From Neobacillus kokaensis (GTDB lineage Bacteria > Bacillota > Bacilli > Bacillales > Cytobacillaceae): a stretch of DNA of 64,000 bases. Positions 56,877-64,000 of the stretch are shown here, piece after piece. The position numbers were made by a program, and so were the translations under genes. The stretch's first letter is position 1, and each line of letters opens with the position of its first letter. Where the stretch lies: positions 107,491 to 171,490 of the forward strand of contig NZ_BNDS01000010.1 of NCBI RefSeq assembly GCF_014656545.1, in the 5' to 3' direction. Below the pieces are notes generated by a model. The model searched no databases. It saw nothing but the letters and a program-made list of their open reading frames with translations, and was not told where the DNA came from.

Positions 56877-58301
56877 ATGTCTAAATATACAGATCCTGCT
56901 AAAGAGCTATTAGAGCATATTGGCGGCAAAGACAATATCGCAGCCGTTACCCACTGTGCTACAAGGATGCGCTTTGTTCTCAATGATCCTAGTAAGGCTG
57001 CTATTGAAAAAATTAAGTCTATTAAGCTTGTAAAAGGAACTTTTACCCAAGCTGGTCAGTTTCAAGTTATTATCGGCAATGAAGTCGCTTTGTTTTATAA
57101 CGATTTTATTAAACTTGCAGGTGTAGACAGTACAACAAAAGATGAAGCGAAAGTCGCTGCGAAGCAAAACATGAATTGGCTCCAGCGGATGATGGCCCAT
57201 CTCGCTGATATTTTTACACCTTTAATCCCAGCCCTTGTGGTCGGAGGTTTAATTCTTGGTTTCAGAAACGTAATTGGCGATATTAAATTACTTGATAACG
57301 GAACAAAAACTATAATCGAAGTATCTCAATTCTGGGCGGGGGTGCATTCCTTTCTTTGGTTAATTGGTGAAGCGGTGTTCCACTTCCTCCCTGTGGGTAT
57401 CACATGGTCGATTGCCAAGAAAATGGGTGCGTCGCAAATTCTTGGAATTGTTCTCGGTATTACCCTTGTATCACCGCAATTGCTAAATGCCTATGCGGTT
57501 GCCGATGCCAAAGACATTCCAGTATGGGATTTCGGTTTTGCACAAGTTGAAATGATTGGCTACCAAGCTCAGGTTATTCCAGCCATTTTGGCAGGTCTTT
57601 TATTAGCGTTCTTAGAAACTAGGCTGCGCAAAATTGTGCCAAACTCCATTTCGATGATTGTTGTACCCTTTTTAGCACTGATTCCTACTGTCCTAATCGC
57701 ACACACGATTTTAGGCCCTATCGGATGGACAATCGGCTCTGCTATCTCTAACGTAGTCTATACAAGTTTAACTTCAGCCTTTGGCTGGCTATTTGCCGCA
57801 ATTTTCGGTTTTGCTTATGCACCGCTGGTAATTACAGGGCTGCATCATATGACCAATGCAATTGACCTCCAGCTGATGAGTGAACTTGGCGGTACAAACC
57901 TATGGCCAATGATTGCCCTGTCTAACATCGCCCAGGGATCTGCTGTTCTTGCAATGATTTACATTAACCGAAAAAATGAAGAAGAAAAACAAGTGTCCAT
58001 TCCTGCATGCATCTCCTGCTATCTAGGAGTAACGGAGCCAGCAATGTTCGGGATTAACTTGAAATATGGCTTCCCATTCTTAGCAGCAATGCTTGGCTCT
58101 ATGTGTGCGGCAGTTATCTCTGTGGGAACGGATGTCATGGCAAATTCAATTGGTGTCGGTGGTCTCCCAGGGATCCTATCAATTCAACCGCAGCACATGG
58201 CGATGTTTGCTATCTCAATGGCAGTTGCCATTGTCATTCCATTTATTCTAACCATGATTTTCGCAAAGACTGGAATCAAGAAAATTGCTTTTAAAAAATA
58301 A
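56877..58301 (+). CDS. treP: PTS trehalose-specific EIIBC component
   Basis: A 474-residue PTS transporter that imports trehalose as trehalose 6-phosphate. The EIIB domain (residues 1-85) has its phosphocysteine in AVTHCATRMRF. The EIIC domain follows, with about ten segments and GLHHMTNAIDLQL. There is no EIIA domain, so a shared glucose-type EIIA is required. TAGGGGGA precedes the ATG at 56877. It is the first gene of the trehalose operon. Confidence 0.95.
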   Translation: MSKYTDPAKELLEHIGGKDNIAAVTHCATRMRFVLNDPSKAAIEKIKSIKLVKGTFTQAGQFQVIIGNEVALFYNDFIKLAGVDSTTKDEAKVAAKQNMNWLQRMMAHLADIFTPLIPALVVGGLILGFRNVIGDIKLLDNGTKTIIEVSQFWAGVHSFLWLIGEAVFHFLPVGITWSIAKKMGASQILGIVLGITLVSPQLLNAYAVADAKDIPVWDFGFAQVEMIGYQAQVIPAILAGLLLAFLETRLRKIVPNSISMIVVPFLALIPTVLIAHTILGPIGWTIGSAISNVVYTSLTSAFGWLFAAIFGFAYAPLVITGLHHMTNAIDLQLMSELGGTNLWPMIALSNIAQGSAVLAMIYINRKNEEEKQVSIPACISCYLGVTEPAMFGINLKYGFPFLAAMLGSMCAAVISVGTDVMANSIGVGGLPGILSIQPQHMAMFAISMAVAIVIPFILTMIFAKTGIKKIAFKK

Positions 58302-58304
58302 TTA

Positions 58305-58329
58305 GGAGGGAGATGGTCTCCCTCCTTTT
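58305..58329 (+). terminator. Hairpin between treP and treA
   Basis: GGAGGGAGA pairs with TCTCCCTCC, followed by TTTTCT. It may partly terminate or stabilise the upstream message. Confidence 0.65.
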
Positions 58330-58412
58330 CTACATTACAATTAATTGGCCGATAAATTAGCCGAATTAGGGAACTCGATTACAACTAGAAATATTTTAGG
58401 CAGGTGTTTTAT

Positions 58413-60080
58413 ATGTCAACAGCATGGTGGAAGAATGCCGTTGTTTATCAAATTTATCCAAAAAGCTTTTGCGATACGACCGGGAATGGGACCGGCGATC
58501 TTCAAGGGATCATTCAAAAACTAGATTATTTAAAAAATCTTGGTGTGGACGTTTTATGGCTCACCCCTATTTACCAATCACCGCAGCGCGATAATGGCTA
58601 TGATATTAGCGATTATTATCAAATTCACGAAGAGTACGGAACGATGGCAGATTTTGAAGAGCTGCTATCTGAAGCCCACAAACGCGGATTGAAAATTATG
58701 ATGGATATCGTTATTAACCATACTTCTACTGAGCATGAATGGTTCAAACAAGCACGTTCTTCAAAAAACAATCCATACCGTGATTTCTACATTTGGCGTG
58801 ATGGCAAAAACGGTGAACCCCCGACAAATTGGGAATCGAAATTCGGCGGTTCTGCCTGGGAGTACGATGATACAACGGATCAGTACTATTTACATCTTTT
58901 CGATGTCACCCAAGCTGATCTCAATTGGGAAAACGAGAAAGTGCGTGAAGCCTTATATGAAATGATGCATTTTTGGCTAAGGAAAGGTGTAGATGGCTTC
59001 CGTCTTGATGTCATAAATTTAATTTCGAAGAATCAGCAATTCCCTCAGGATGACAGCGACGGGCGCAAATTTTATACCGATGGGCCAAGAATTCATGAAT
59101 TTTTGCAGGAGATGAACGAGAAGGTTTTTTCAAAATATGATTTAATCACGGTCGGTGAAATGTCATCCACATCCATTGACCATTGTATTAAATATACAAA
59201 ACCGGAGAGCAAAGAATTAAACATGACCTTTAGCTTCCATCACTTGAAAGTCGATTATCCTAACGGAGAGAAATGGACGAAGGCGCCATTTGATCTTCAA
59301 GAACTGAAAAAAATTCTATCAACCTGGCAGATTGAAATGAATAAAGGCGGCGGCTGGAATGCTTTATTCTGGTGCAACCATGACCAGCCTCGGGTTGTCT
59401 CCCGCTTCGGCGATGATCAAAACTATCACAGACAATCAGCAAAAATGCTGGCAACTGTGATTCATATGATGCAAGGCACCCCATATATTTACCAAGGGGA
59501 AGAATTCGGGATGACCAATCCCGCCTTTAAATCAATCGAACAATACCGAGATGTTGAGTCGTTAAATATATTCGAGATTATGAGAAAAGAAGGCAAGTGT
59601 GAAAAAGAAATCCTTGAAATCCTGCAGCAGAAATCTCGTGATAATTCGCGTACGCCAGTTCAATGGAATTCAGAGGCAAATGCTGGATTTACAACCGGCA
59701 CCCCATGGATTAACACGGCGGCGAACTATCGAGAAATCAATGCCAAAAATGCATTAAGCGACCCGGATTCGATTTTCTACCATTATAAAAAACTGATTCA
59801 ATTAAGAAAAGACTACGCTATTATTTCGGCGGGTGATTTTACTCCGCTTTTAGAGGATGATGATGAAGTATTTGTCTTTGTTAGAACATCGGGTGATGAA
59901 GAATTGTTGGTTATTAATAATTTCTATGGCAGGAAGAAAGAACTGCTCCTTCCTGGTCAGATAAACCTTGAAGGGTATCATAGTGAAATGTTAATCTCTA
60001 ATTATAAAGACTCGAAGCCGCTTACAAATAAGTTTAGCTTAAGGCCATATGAGTCAATTGTGTACCATTTGATAAAGTGA
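58413..60080 (+). CDS. treA: Trehalose-6-phosphate hydrolase
   Basis: A 555-residue GH13 enzyme that splits trehalose 6-phosphate into glucose and glucose 6-phosphate. The catalytic Asp is in DGFRLDVINLI, the Glu in ITVGEMSST, and the third acid in FWCNHDQPRVV. The ATG at 58413 has CAGGTG upstream; a GTG three codons earlier is too close. It follows treP and precedes treR by 15 bp. Confidence 0.96.
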   Translation: MSTAWWKNAVVYQIYPKSFCDTTGNGTGDLQGIIQKLDYLKNLGVDVLWLTPIYQSPQRDNGYDISDYYQIHEEYGTMADFEELLSEAHKRGLKIMMDIVINHTSTEHEWFKQARSSKNNPYRDFYIWRDGKNGEPPTNWESKFGGSAWEYDDTTDQYYLHLFDVTQADLNWENEKVREALYEMMHFWLRKGVDGFRLDVINLISKNQQFPQDDSDGRKFYTDGPRIHEFLQEMNEKVFSKYDLITVGEMSSTSIDHCIKYTKPESKELNMTFSFHHLKVDYPNGEKWTKAPFDLQELKKILSTWQIEMNKGGGWNALFWCNHDQPRVVSRFGDDQNYHRQSAKMLATVIHMMQGTPYIYQGEEFGMTNPAFKSIEQYRDVESLNIFEIMRKEGKCEKEILEILQQKSRDNSRTPVQWNSEANAGFTTGTPWINTAANYREINAKNALSDPDSIFYHYKKLIQLRKDYAIISAGDFTPLLEDDDEVFVFVRTSGDEELLVINNFYGRKKELLLPGQINLEGYHSEMLISNYKDSKPLTNKFSLRPYESIVYHLIK

Positions 60081-60095
60081 ACGGAGATGTCTGTA

Positions 60096-60812
60096 GTGAC
60101 CAGTAAGTACCTAACGATTTATAACACGCTTGTAGAGCAAATTAAGAGCGGTTCGATACCGCCTCAAACATTGCTCCCTTCTGAGCATGAATTGACCGAT
60201 CAATTCCAAACCTCTAGGGAGACAATACGTAAAGCATTAAATCTGCTTTCACAAAATGGTTATATTCAAAAAGTTAGAGGAAAAGGGTCGATTGTCATAG
60301 ACGTTACCAAATTAGATTTTCCAGTGTCCGGTCTTGTAAGTTTCAAAGAATTGGCAGATAAAATGGAAACGAAACCGCGAACGAACGTCCATGAGCTTTC
60401 TTTGATAATTAAACCTGATCATTCCATTCGCCAGCAGCTGCAATTATCAGCAAAGGACCAGGTATGGAAGGTTATAAGAACGAGAGAAATTGGCGGAAAA
60501 AAGATTATCTTGGATAAGGATTTTTTAAATAAAAAATATGTGCCCAGCCTTACGGAAGAAATCTGTGGAAACTCGATTTATGAATACCTGGAGAAGGATT
60601 TAAGCCTAACAATCAGCTTTGCGAAAAAGGAAATCATCGTTGAGGAGCCGACAGACGAAGACCGCGAGCTTTTAGATTTAGAGGGATTTCAAAATGTTGT
60701 TGTCATTAAAAGTCATGTCTATTTAGAGGACGCCAGCCTCTTCCAATATACCGAGTCTAGACACCGTCCCGATAAATTCCGCTTTGTTGATTTTGCGAGA
60801 AGGAAACGATAA
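60096..60812 (+). CDS. treR: Trehalose operon repressor, GntR family
   Basis: A 238-residue regulator: an N-terminal winged helix of the GntR type (LLPSEHELTDQFQTSRETIRKAL) and a C-terminal UbiC-like effector domain, which binds trehalose 6-phosphate in B. subtilis. I prefer the GTG at 60096 over an ATG that overlaps the GGAG site. It should bind the two mirror-image operators before treP. Confidence 0.94.
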   Translation: MTSKYLTIYNTLVEQIKSGSIPPQTLLPSEHELTDQFQTSRETIRKALNLLSQNGYIQKVRGKGSIVIDVTKLDFPVSGLVSFKELADKMETKPRTNVHELSLIIKPDHSIRQQLQLSAKDQVWKVIRTREIGGKKIILDKDFLNKKYVPSLTEEICGNSIYEYLEKDLSLTISFAKKEIIVEEPTDEDRELLDLEGFQNVVVIKSHVYLEDASLFQYTESRHRPDKFRFVDFARRKR

Positions 60813-60813
60813 A

Positions 60814-60836
60814 AGGAGCTGGGATTCCAAGCTCCT
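60814..60836 (+). terminator. Possible terminator of treR
   Basis: AGGAGCT pairs with AGCTCCT around a short loop; the tail is T/C-rich without a solid T-run. Confidence 0.6.
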
Positions 60837-60891
60837 CTCCTCTTATTGCACCTTCATTCATTTTTGCTACAATAATCTTGAGGTGAAAAAT

Positions 60892-61569
60892 ATGTGCGGC
60901 CGGTTTACGTTGACTGCTTCGATTGAACAAATCATCGATCGATTTGATATTCAAGCATTTTTAGACGAAGAAAATTTCTCCCCTAGTTACAATATTGCCC
61001 CATCTCAAATGGTACTTGCTGTTATTAATAATGGTAAAGCAAATCGGATGGGATTTTTAAAATGGGGGCTAATTCCACCGTGGGCTAAAGATCCTTCCAT
61101 CGGTAACAAGTTGATCAATGCCCGAGCGGAAACCCTTGCAGAAAAGCCTAGCTTTAAAAATGCTTTTAAAAAGAAGCGCTGTTTAATCATCGCCGATAGC
61201 TTTTATGAATGGAAACGTCATGAAGATAAAACCAAAACACCAATGCGAATCAAACTTAAATCCGACGAATTATTTGCGATGGCGGGAATTTGGGAGCAGT
61301 GGAAATCACCGGAGGGGAAATCAATTTTCTCATGTTCCGTGATTACAACAACTCCTAATCAGCTGATGACAGATATCCATGATCGTATGCCGGTAATTTT
61401 GAATTCAGAGGATGAAAAAAATTGGTTAAACCCTTCCATTTCAGATACAAATTGGTTACAAAGTTTTTTAAAACCATATGATGAGTCAAGGATGGAAGCC
61501 TATAAGGTATCTACGTTTGTCAATTCACCAAAAAATAACACAATCGACCTTGTTCAAAAAATATGCTAA
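60892..61569 (+). CDS. SRAP-family protein (YedK/HMCES-like)
   Basis: A 225-residue protein that forms a covalent crosslink with abasic sites in single-stranded DNA to protect them. The catalytic Cys2 (MCGRFTL) is exposed once the Met is removed; the conserved Asn (NARAET), Glu (FYEWKRH) and His (DIHDRMPVIL) are also present. The ATG at 60892 has GAGGTGA upstream; a longer frame would bury Cys2 and is excluded. It is monocistronic. Confidence 0.94.
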   Translation: MCGRFTLTASIEQIIDRFDIQAFLDEENFSPSYNIAPSQMVLAVINNGKANRMGFLKWGLIPPWAKDPSIGNKLINARAETLAEKPSFKNAFKKKRCLIIADSFYEWKRHEDKTKTPMRIKLKSDELFAMAGIWEQWKSPEGKSIFSCSVITTTPNQLMTDIHDRMPVILNSEDEKNWLNPSISDTNWLQSFLKPYDESRMEAYKVSTFVNSPKNNTIDLVQKIC

Positions 61570-61661
61570 CGCACATTTTTATATAATTGGACAAGATGAC
61601 TACATCCACGTACAAGCTTTTTCATAGATTAAAGTAACCCATTAAGTTTTTCCTTCTTTTT

Positions 61662-61690
61662 AAAAGCGGCTTTTGCCGCTTTCTTTTTTT
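61662..61690 (+). terminator. Terminator of the SRAP gene
   Basis: AAAGCGGC pairs with GCCGCTTT followed by a T-rich run. It lies about 95 bp after the stop. Confidence 0.8.
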
Positions 61691-61776
61691 GCCGAATTTT
61701 TACTGTTATAGGCGAATATACATAATAAAACATCAAACTTTTAAATTGCTTGGACTTTAGGAAAGGAGCATTTTGG

Positions 61777-62022
61777 ATGTATTTCATACCTACTAAGCTA
61801 AATATTTGCAATATAAAGATTAACAGCCCAGACCATAAGAGTGCCATCAACTTTGGTGCCAATTTCCTAACGAATATGAATGTAGCGGGAAAGAAAAGCC
61901 AAGGCTTTGGACAGCAGTCAGCGGATGACGTATTAACCATCATCCCCATCAGCATTACCTTTGATGACGACATTATTGATATACCGTCCATAAAAATAAA
62001 AGGGAACGATTATCATGTATAG
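61777..62022 (+). CDS. Small paralogue 1 of a tandem trio, possible spore protein
   Basis: An 81-residue protein with NICNIKINSPDHKSAINFGA and KKSQGFGQQSADD. The pattern hydrophobic-Asn-Phe-Gly, then (K/R)(N/S)QG-GxQ is shared with the two following genes. The ATG at 61777 has AAAGGAG upstream. The style recalls the short gerP-like and other spore proteins of Bacillaceae, but I cannot name the family. Confidence 0.65.
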   Translation: MYFIPTKLNICNIKINSPDHKSAINFGANFLTNMNVAGKKSQGFGQQSADDVLTIIPISITFDDDIIDIPSIKIKGNDYHV

Positions 62023-62033
62023 GAGTGATCATT

Positions 62034-62267
62034 TTGAATATCGCACCAATGGCGTTTAATTTTATCGGTTTTAAAGCTAATGCAATCGATAATGCCTCCT
62101 TTATTAATCTAGGTCCGAATCAGTTTGTGGATCAGTTTGTTTCCTACAAAAGAAACCAAGGGGTTGGAGAGCAAAACGGTGACATCTCCCCTGTAAACAT
62201 CCCGATCTCATGGGTTGTTGATCCAGATGTATCTGATAGTAATACAGCAAAGAACAGCATTATTTAA
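62034..62267 (+). CDS. Small paralogue 2 of a tandem trio
   Basis: A 77-residue protein sharing DNASFINLGPNQFVDQFVSY and NQG-GEQNGD with paralogue 3. The TTG start at 62034 has AGGAG upstream. It begins 12 bp after paralogue 1 stops. Confidence 0.68.
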   Translation: MNIAPMAFNFIGFKANAIDNASFINLGPNQFVDQFVSYKRNQGVGEQNGDISPVNIPISWVVDPDVSDSNTAKNSII

Positions 62268-62290
62268 TACCTGCTAAGGGGGGATTCATC

Positions 62291-62533
62291 TTGATTTTTG
62301 CTCCAATGGTCGTGAATTTTGGAAACCTGAAGGTCAATGTTTTTGACCACGCATCCATTTTGAATATGGGACCAAACCAGTTCATCGACCAATTTGTTTC
62401 CTACAAACGAAATCAAGGCTATGGTGAACAAAACGGTGACTTTAATCCATATTTTATCCCGATCGGCTATATTTTTGATTCAGATATTAGTGACAGCTGG
62501 ACTGGAAAAAATAATTCTATTTTATCGAAATAG
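62291..62533 (+). CDS. Small paralogue 3 of a tandem trio
   Basis: An 80-residue protein closest to paralogue 2 (QFIDQFVSYKRNQGYGEQNGD). The TTG start at 62291 has AAGGGGGG upstream. A terminator follows the stop, so the three genes form one operon. Confidence 0.68.
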   Translation: MIFAPMVVNFGNLKVNVFDHASILNMGPNQFIDQFVSYKRNQGYGEQNGDFNPYFIPIGYIFDSDISDSWTGKNNSILSK

Positions 62534-62559
62534 CTGGAAAAAACTCCAGCTATTTTTTT
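62532..62559 (+). terminator. Terminator of the tandem trio
   Basis: AGCTGGA pairs with TCCAGCT, followed by seven T residues. Confidence 0.85.
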
Positions 62560-62626
62560 GTTAACCTTTTCTAATAAAATCGCGTTATAATAAAAAGGTA
62601 GTCTACATATGGAGAGGAGTTTTTTT

Positions 62627-63244
62627 ATGGATCAGCATGTTTTGGATTTTACGAATATTCCCACAACTTGTATTTCTGATGCGATGGATGGCTTAAATAA
62701 CCTCCACCCTTCAATTAAACCTCTGAAAGAAGAATATAAAGTGGTGGGACGAGCCTTCACGGTGAAAATTCCGGTCGGTGACAATCTTGCTGTCTTAAAA
62801 GCTATCCGCAATGCACGACCGGGTGATGTTTTGGTGGTAGACGCCAAAGGTGATCAGTACCGGGCCATTGCCGGTGATTTTGTCGTTGGAATGATGCAAA
62901 CACTTGGGATTGCAGGACTTGTCGTGGATGGTGTCATTCGCGATGTAGCAGGAATTAAAGCATTGAACTTCCCTGTCTTTAGTAAAGGTACTGCTGTAGC
63001 AGCAAGCGGAAAAGCTGGAGTGGGTGAAATTAATGTCCCGATTTCCTGCGGGGGCGTGACAGTGCACGCAGGAGACATCATCATAGGCGATGTGGATGGT
63101 GTTGTGGTCGTCCCTCAAGATATTGAACAGGAAGTTTTGACCAAATCACTGGAAAAATTAAATAAAGACCAACTTCGAGAAGACAAAATTTCCGGTAACC
63201 GTGAAGCAATTCTTAAGCATCTAGATGAACTCCTCTCAAAATAA
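62627..63244 (+). CDS. RraA/HMG-aldolase-family protein
   Basis: A 205-residue member of the RraA-like family, which includes 4-hydroxy-4-methyl-2-oxoglutarate aldolases and the E. coli RNase E inhibitor. The metal/substrate blocks GDVLVVDAKGD, AGLVVDGVIRDV and GDIIIGDVDGVVVVP are clear. Aldolase or decarboxylase activity is more likely than RNase control in a Bacillaceae host lacking an E. coli-type RNase E. The ATG at 62627 has GAGAGGAG upstream. Confidence 0.85.
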   Translation: MDQHVLDFTNIPTTCISDAMDGLNNLHPSIKPLKEEYKVVGRAFTVKIPVGDNLAVLKAIRNARPGDVLVVDAKGDQYRAIAGDFVVGMMQTLGIAGLVVDGVIRDVAGIKALNFPVFSKGTAVAASGKAGVGEINVPISCGGVTVHAGDIIIGDVDGVVVVPQDIEQEVLTKSLEKLNKDQLREDKISGNREAILKHLDELLSK

Positions 63245-63245
63245 T

Positions 63246-63280
63246 GAGAAAGATCCCCCTCCATTTGGGGGATTTTTCTC
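63246..63280 (+). terminator. Terminator of the RraA-like gene
   Basis: GAGAAA-ATCCCCC pairs with GGGGGAT-TTCTC around a 6-nt loop. Confidence 0.85.
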
Positions 63281-63359
63281 ATTAACTCTCCTCCAAGCGG
63301 TACTAATTCTAAAACCTCGGCATATTATAGAATATACGTTCGTACAGGAGGAGAGACTA

Positions 63360-63764
63360 TTGCTAAAAAGTAATGAGTCCTTGATTACAGGTGAGATGTT
63401 AGCGAAATATTACGAACTAAACAAGCAGAAAAAAGAAATTGAACTTGAAATGAATGAATTAAAAGAAATGTTTCAGCACTATTTCAATCAATTAGTCGGG
63501 ACAGACCGAAAAGGTGAAATCACGGTTAACGGATACAAAATACAGCGCCAAATCCGGAAAACGGAAAAATATATTGAAGAAGAAACAGTTAAAATGTTAG
63601 AAGACCTACAATTAAATGACCTCATTCAAGTGGTAAAGAAGCCTGATGATAAAAAAATTAAGGCAGCTGTAAACTTGGGTTTATTAAACCCGGAACAATT
63701 AAACAGCTGTATCACTACTACGTATTCCCCCGCGATCATCGTCAAGCCGCTGACACCTCGATAG
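63360..63764 (+). CDS. Coiled-coil protein of unknown function
   Basis: A 134-residue protein with a charged coiled coil (residues 18-45, KQKKEIELEMNELKEMFQHY) followed by TVNGYKIQRQIRKTEKYIE and a C-terminal domain. The overall plan recalls phage or mobile-element proteins that accompany nucleases, but that is only an impression. The TTG start at 63360 has AGGAGG upstream. I do not recognise it. Confidence 0.6.
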   Translation: MLKSNESLITGEMLAKYYELNKQKKEIELEMNELKEMFQHYFNQLVGTDRKGEITVNGYKIQRQIRKTEKYIEEETVKMLEDLQLNDLIQVVKKPDDKKIKAAVNLGLLNPEQLNSCITTTYSPAIIVKPLTPR

Positions 63765-63781
63765 AATTTTTAAATAAACTT

Positions 63782-63815
63782 AAAACGACTGCTATTTTTT
63801 GCAGTCGTTTTTTAT
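63782..63815. terminator. Bidirectional terminator
   Basis: AAAACGACTGC pairs with GCAGTCGTTTT; the plus strand continues with T-rich sequence. It overlaps the stop of the truncated gene at the right edge. Confidence 0.9.
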
Positions 63816-64000
63816 GTGAAGCTTCTTCGCTTCAATATTCCCTGCAGTAATAGTCCAACCAATACACCTGGAATCACGGATAACATCGGCAGCCATACTG
63901 GGCCTATCAGCACACCAAATATTCTTAATTTTGTTGAGAAAATTAACCCTACTGTAACAAAATAGGCAGAAAAAACAAACGGTAAAAAGGAATAACGTTT
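63812..64000 (-). CDS. C-terminal part of a membrane protein, cut by the right edge
   Basis: The last 62 residues of a hydrophobic protein (KRYSFLPFVFSAYFVTVGLI and then LRIFGVLIGPVWLPMLS), with two or three membrane helices and a basic end KRRSFT. The 5' part lies outside the window. No family can be named. Confidence 0.7.
   Translation of the reverse strand, partial: KRYSFLPFVFSAYFVTVGLIFSTKLRIFGVLIGPVWLPMLSVIPGVLVGLLLQGILKRRSFT

Overview
The window is a compact, AT-rich Gram-positive chromosome segment with strong AGGAGG-type ribosome sites, many GTG and TTG starts and U-tailed hairpin terminators. Sporulation genes are frequent (tlp, sspN, sspO, sspP, splA-splB, a GerPA/GerPF-type protein, a CotH-type kinase, a YjcZ-type peptide). 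The block parC-parE-yneT-plsY-yneR-yneQ-yneP-tlp-sspN-yneN-citB-sspO-sspP follows the Bacillus subtilis order, so the host is a Bacillaceae species, perhaps Neobacillus- or Mesobacillus-like (inference). No prophage, insertion sequence, CRISPR array, rRNA or tRNA was recognised.

The main point is that the organism appears to use selenocysteine. Four genes carry an in-frame TGA at a family-conserved redox or metal-binding position: two HesB/YneR-like proteins (12115-12405 and 42701-42988), a SelW-like CxxU protein (23117-23353) and selenophosphate synthetase SelD (23505-24557). Each TGA is followed, at the spacing expected of a bacterial SECIS, by a small hairpin whose loop starts with G. selA lies at 21130-22536. 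selB and tRNA-Sec (selC) are not in the window.

Layout: 1-4.8 kb, a heterodimeric ABC exporter and a secreted protein. 4.9-20.9 kb, topoisomerase IV, plsY, the yne genes, a double AAA ATPase, small spore proteins and aconitase. 21-24.6 kb, the selenium locus. 24.6-28.2 kb, threonine degradation (tdh-kbl) and a nitronate monooxygenase. 28.4-30.6 kb, a guanine riboswitch controlling xpt-pbuX. 30.6-37.2 kb, a spore protein, an ABC-F protein, an MFS pump, a subtilase and a CotH-type kinase. 37.5-45.4 kb, a sulfur/persulfide cluster (TlpA thioredoxin, OsmC, DsrE, MFS, TauE, Sec-HesB, rhodanese-MBL, TusA-rhodanese, rhodanese lipoprotein). 45.6-49.9 kb, spore photoproduct lyase, small proteins and D-serine dehydratase. 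49.9-55.3 kb, an amino-acid ABC transporter and assorted enzymes. 55.4-55.5 kb, a candidate small RNA. 55.6-60.8 kb, TerC and the trehalose operon treP-treA-treR. 60.9-64 kb, an SRAP protein, three tandem small paralogues, an RraA-like protein and a truncated membrane protein at the right edge.

Genes that probably act together: five palindromes of the form ATACC-N6-GGTAT or close variants, resembling CsoR/CstR operators, lie at promoters of the sulfur cluster, and one Sec-HesB gene appears to be the last gene of a persulfide operon. This puts a selenoprotein inside a reactive-sulfur response. The selW-like gene and selD are divergent from a shared 151-bp region. The trehalose promoter has two mirror-image TreR-type operators and a consensus cre site. 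citB has a CcpC-type dyad.
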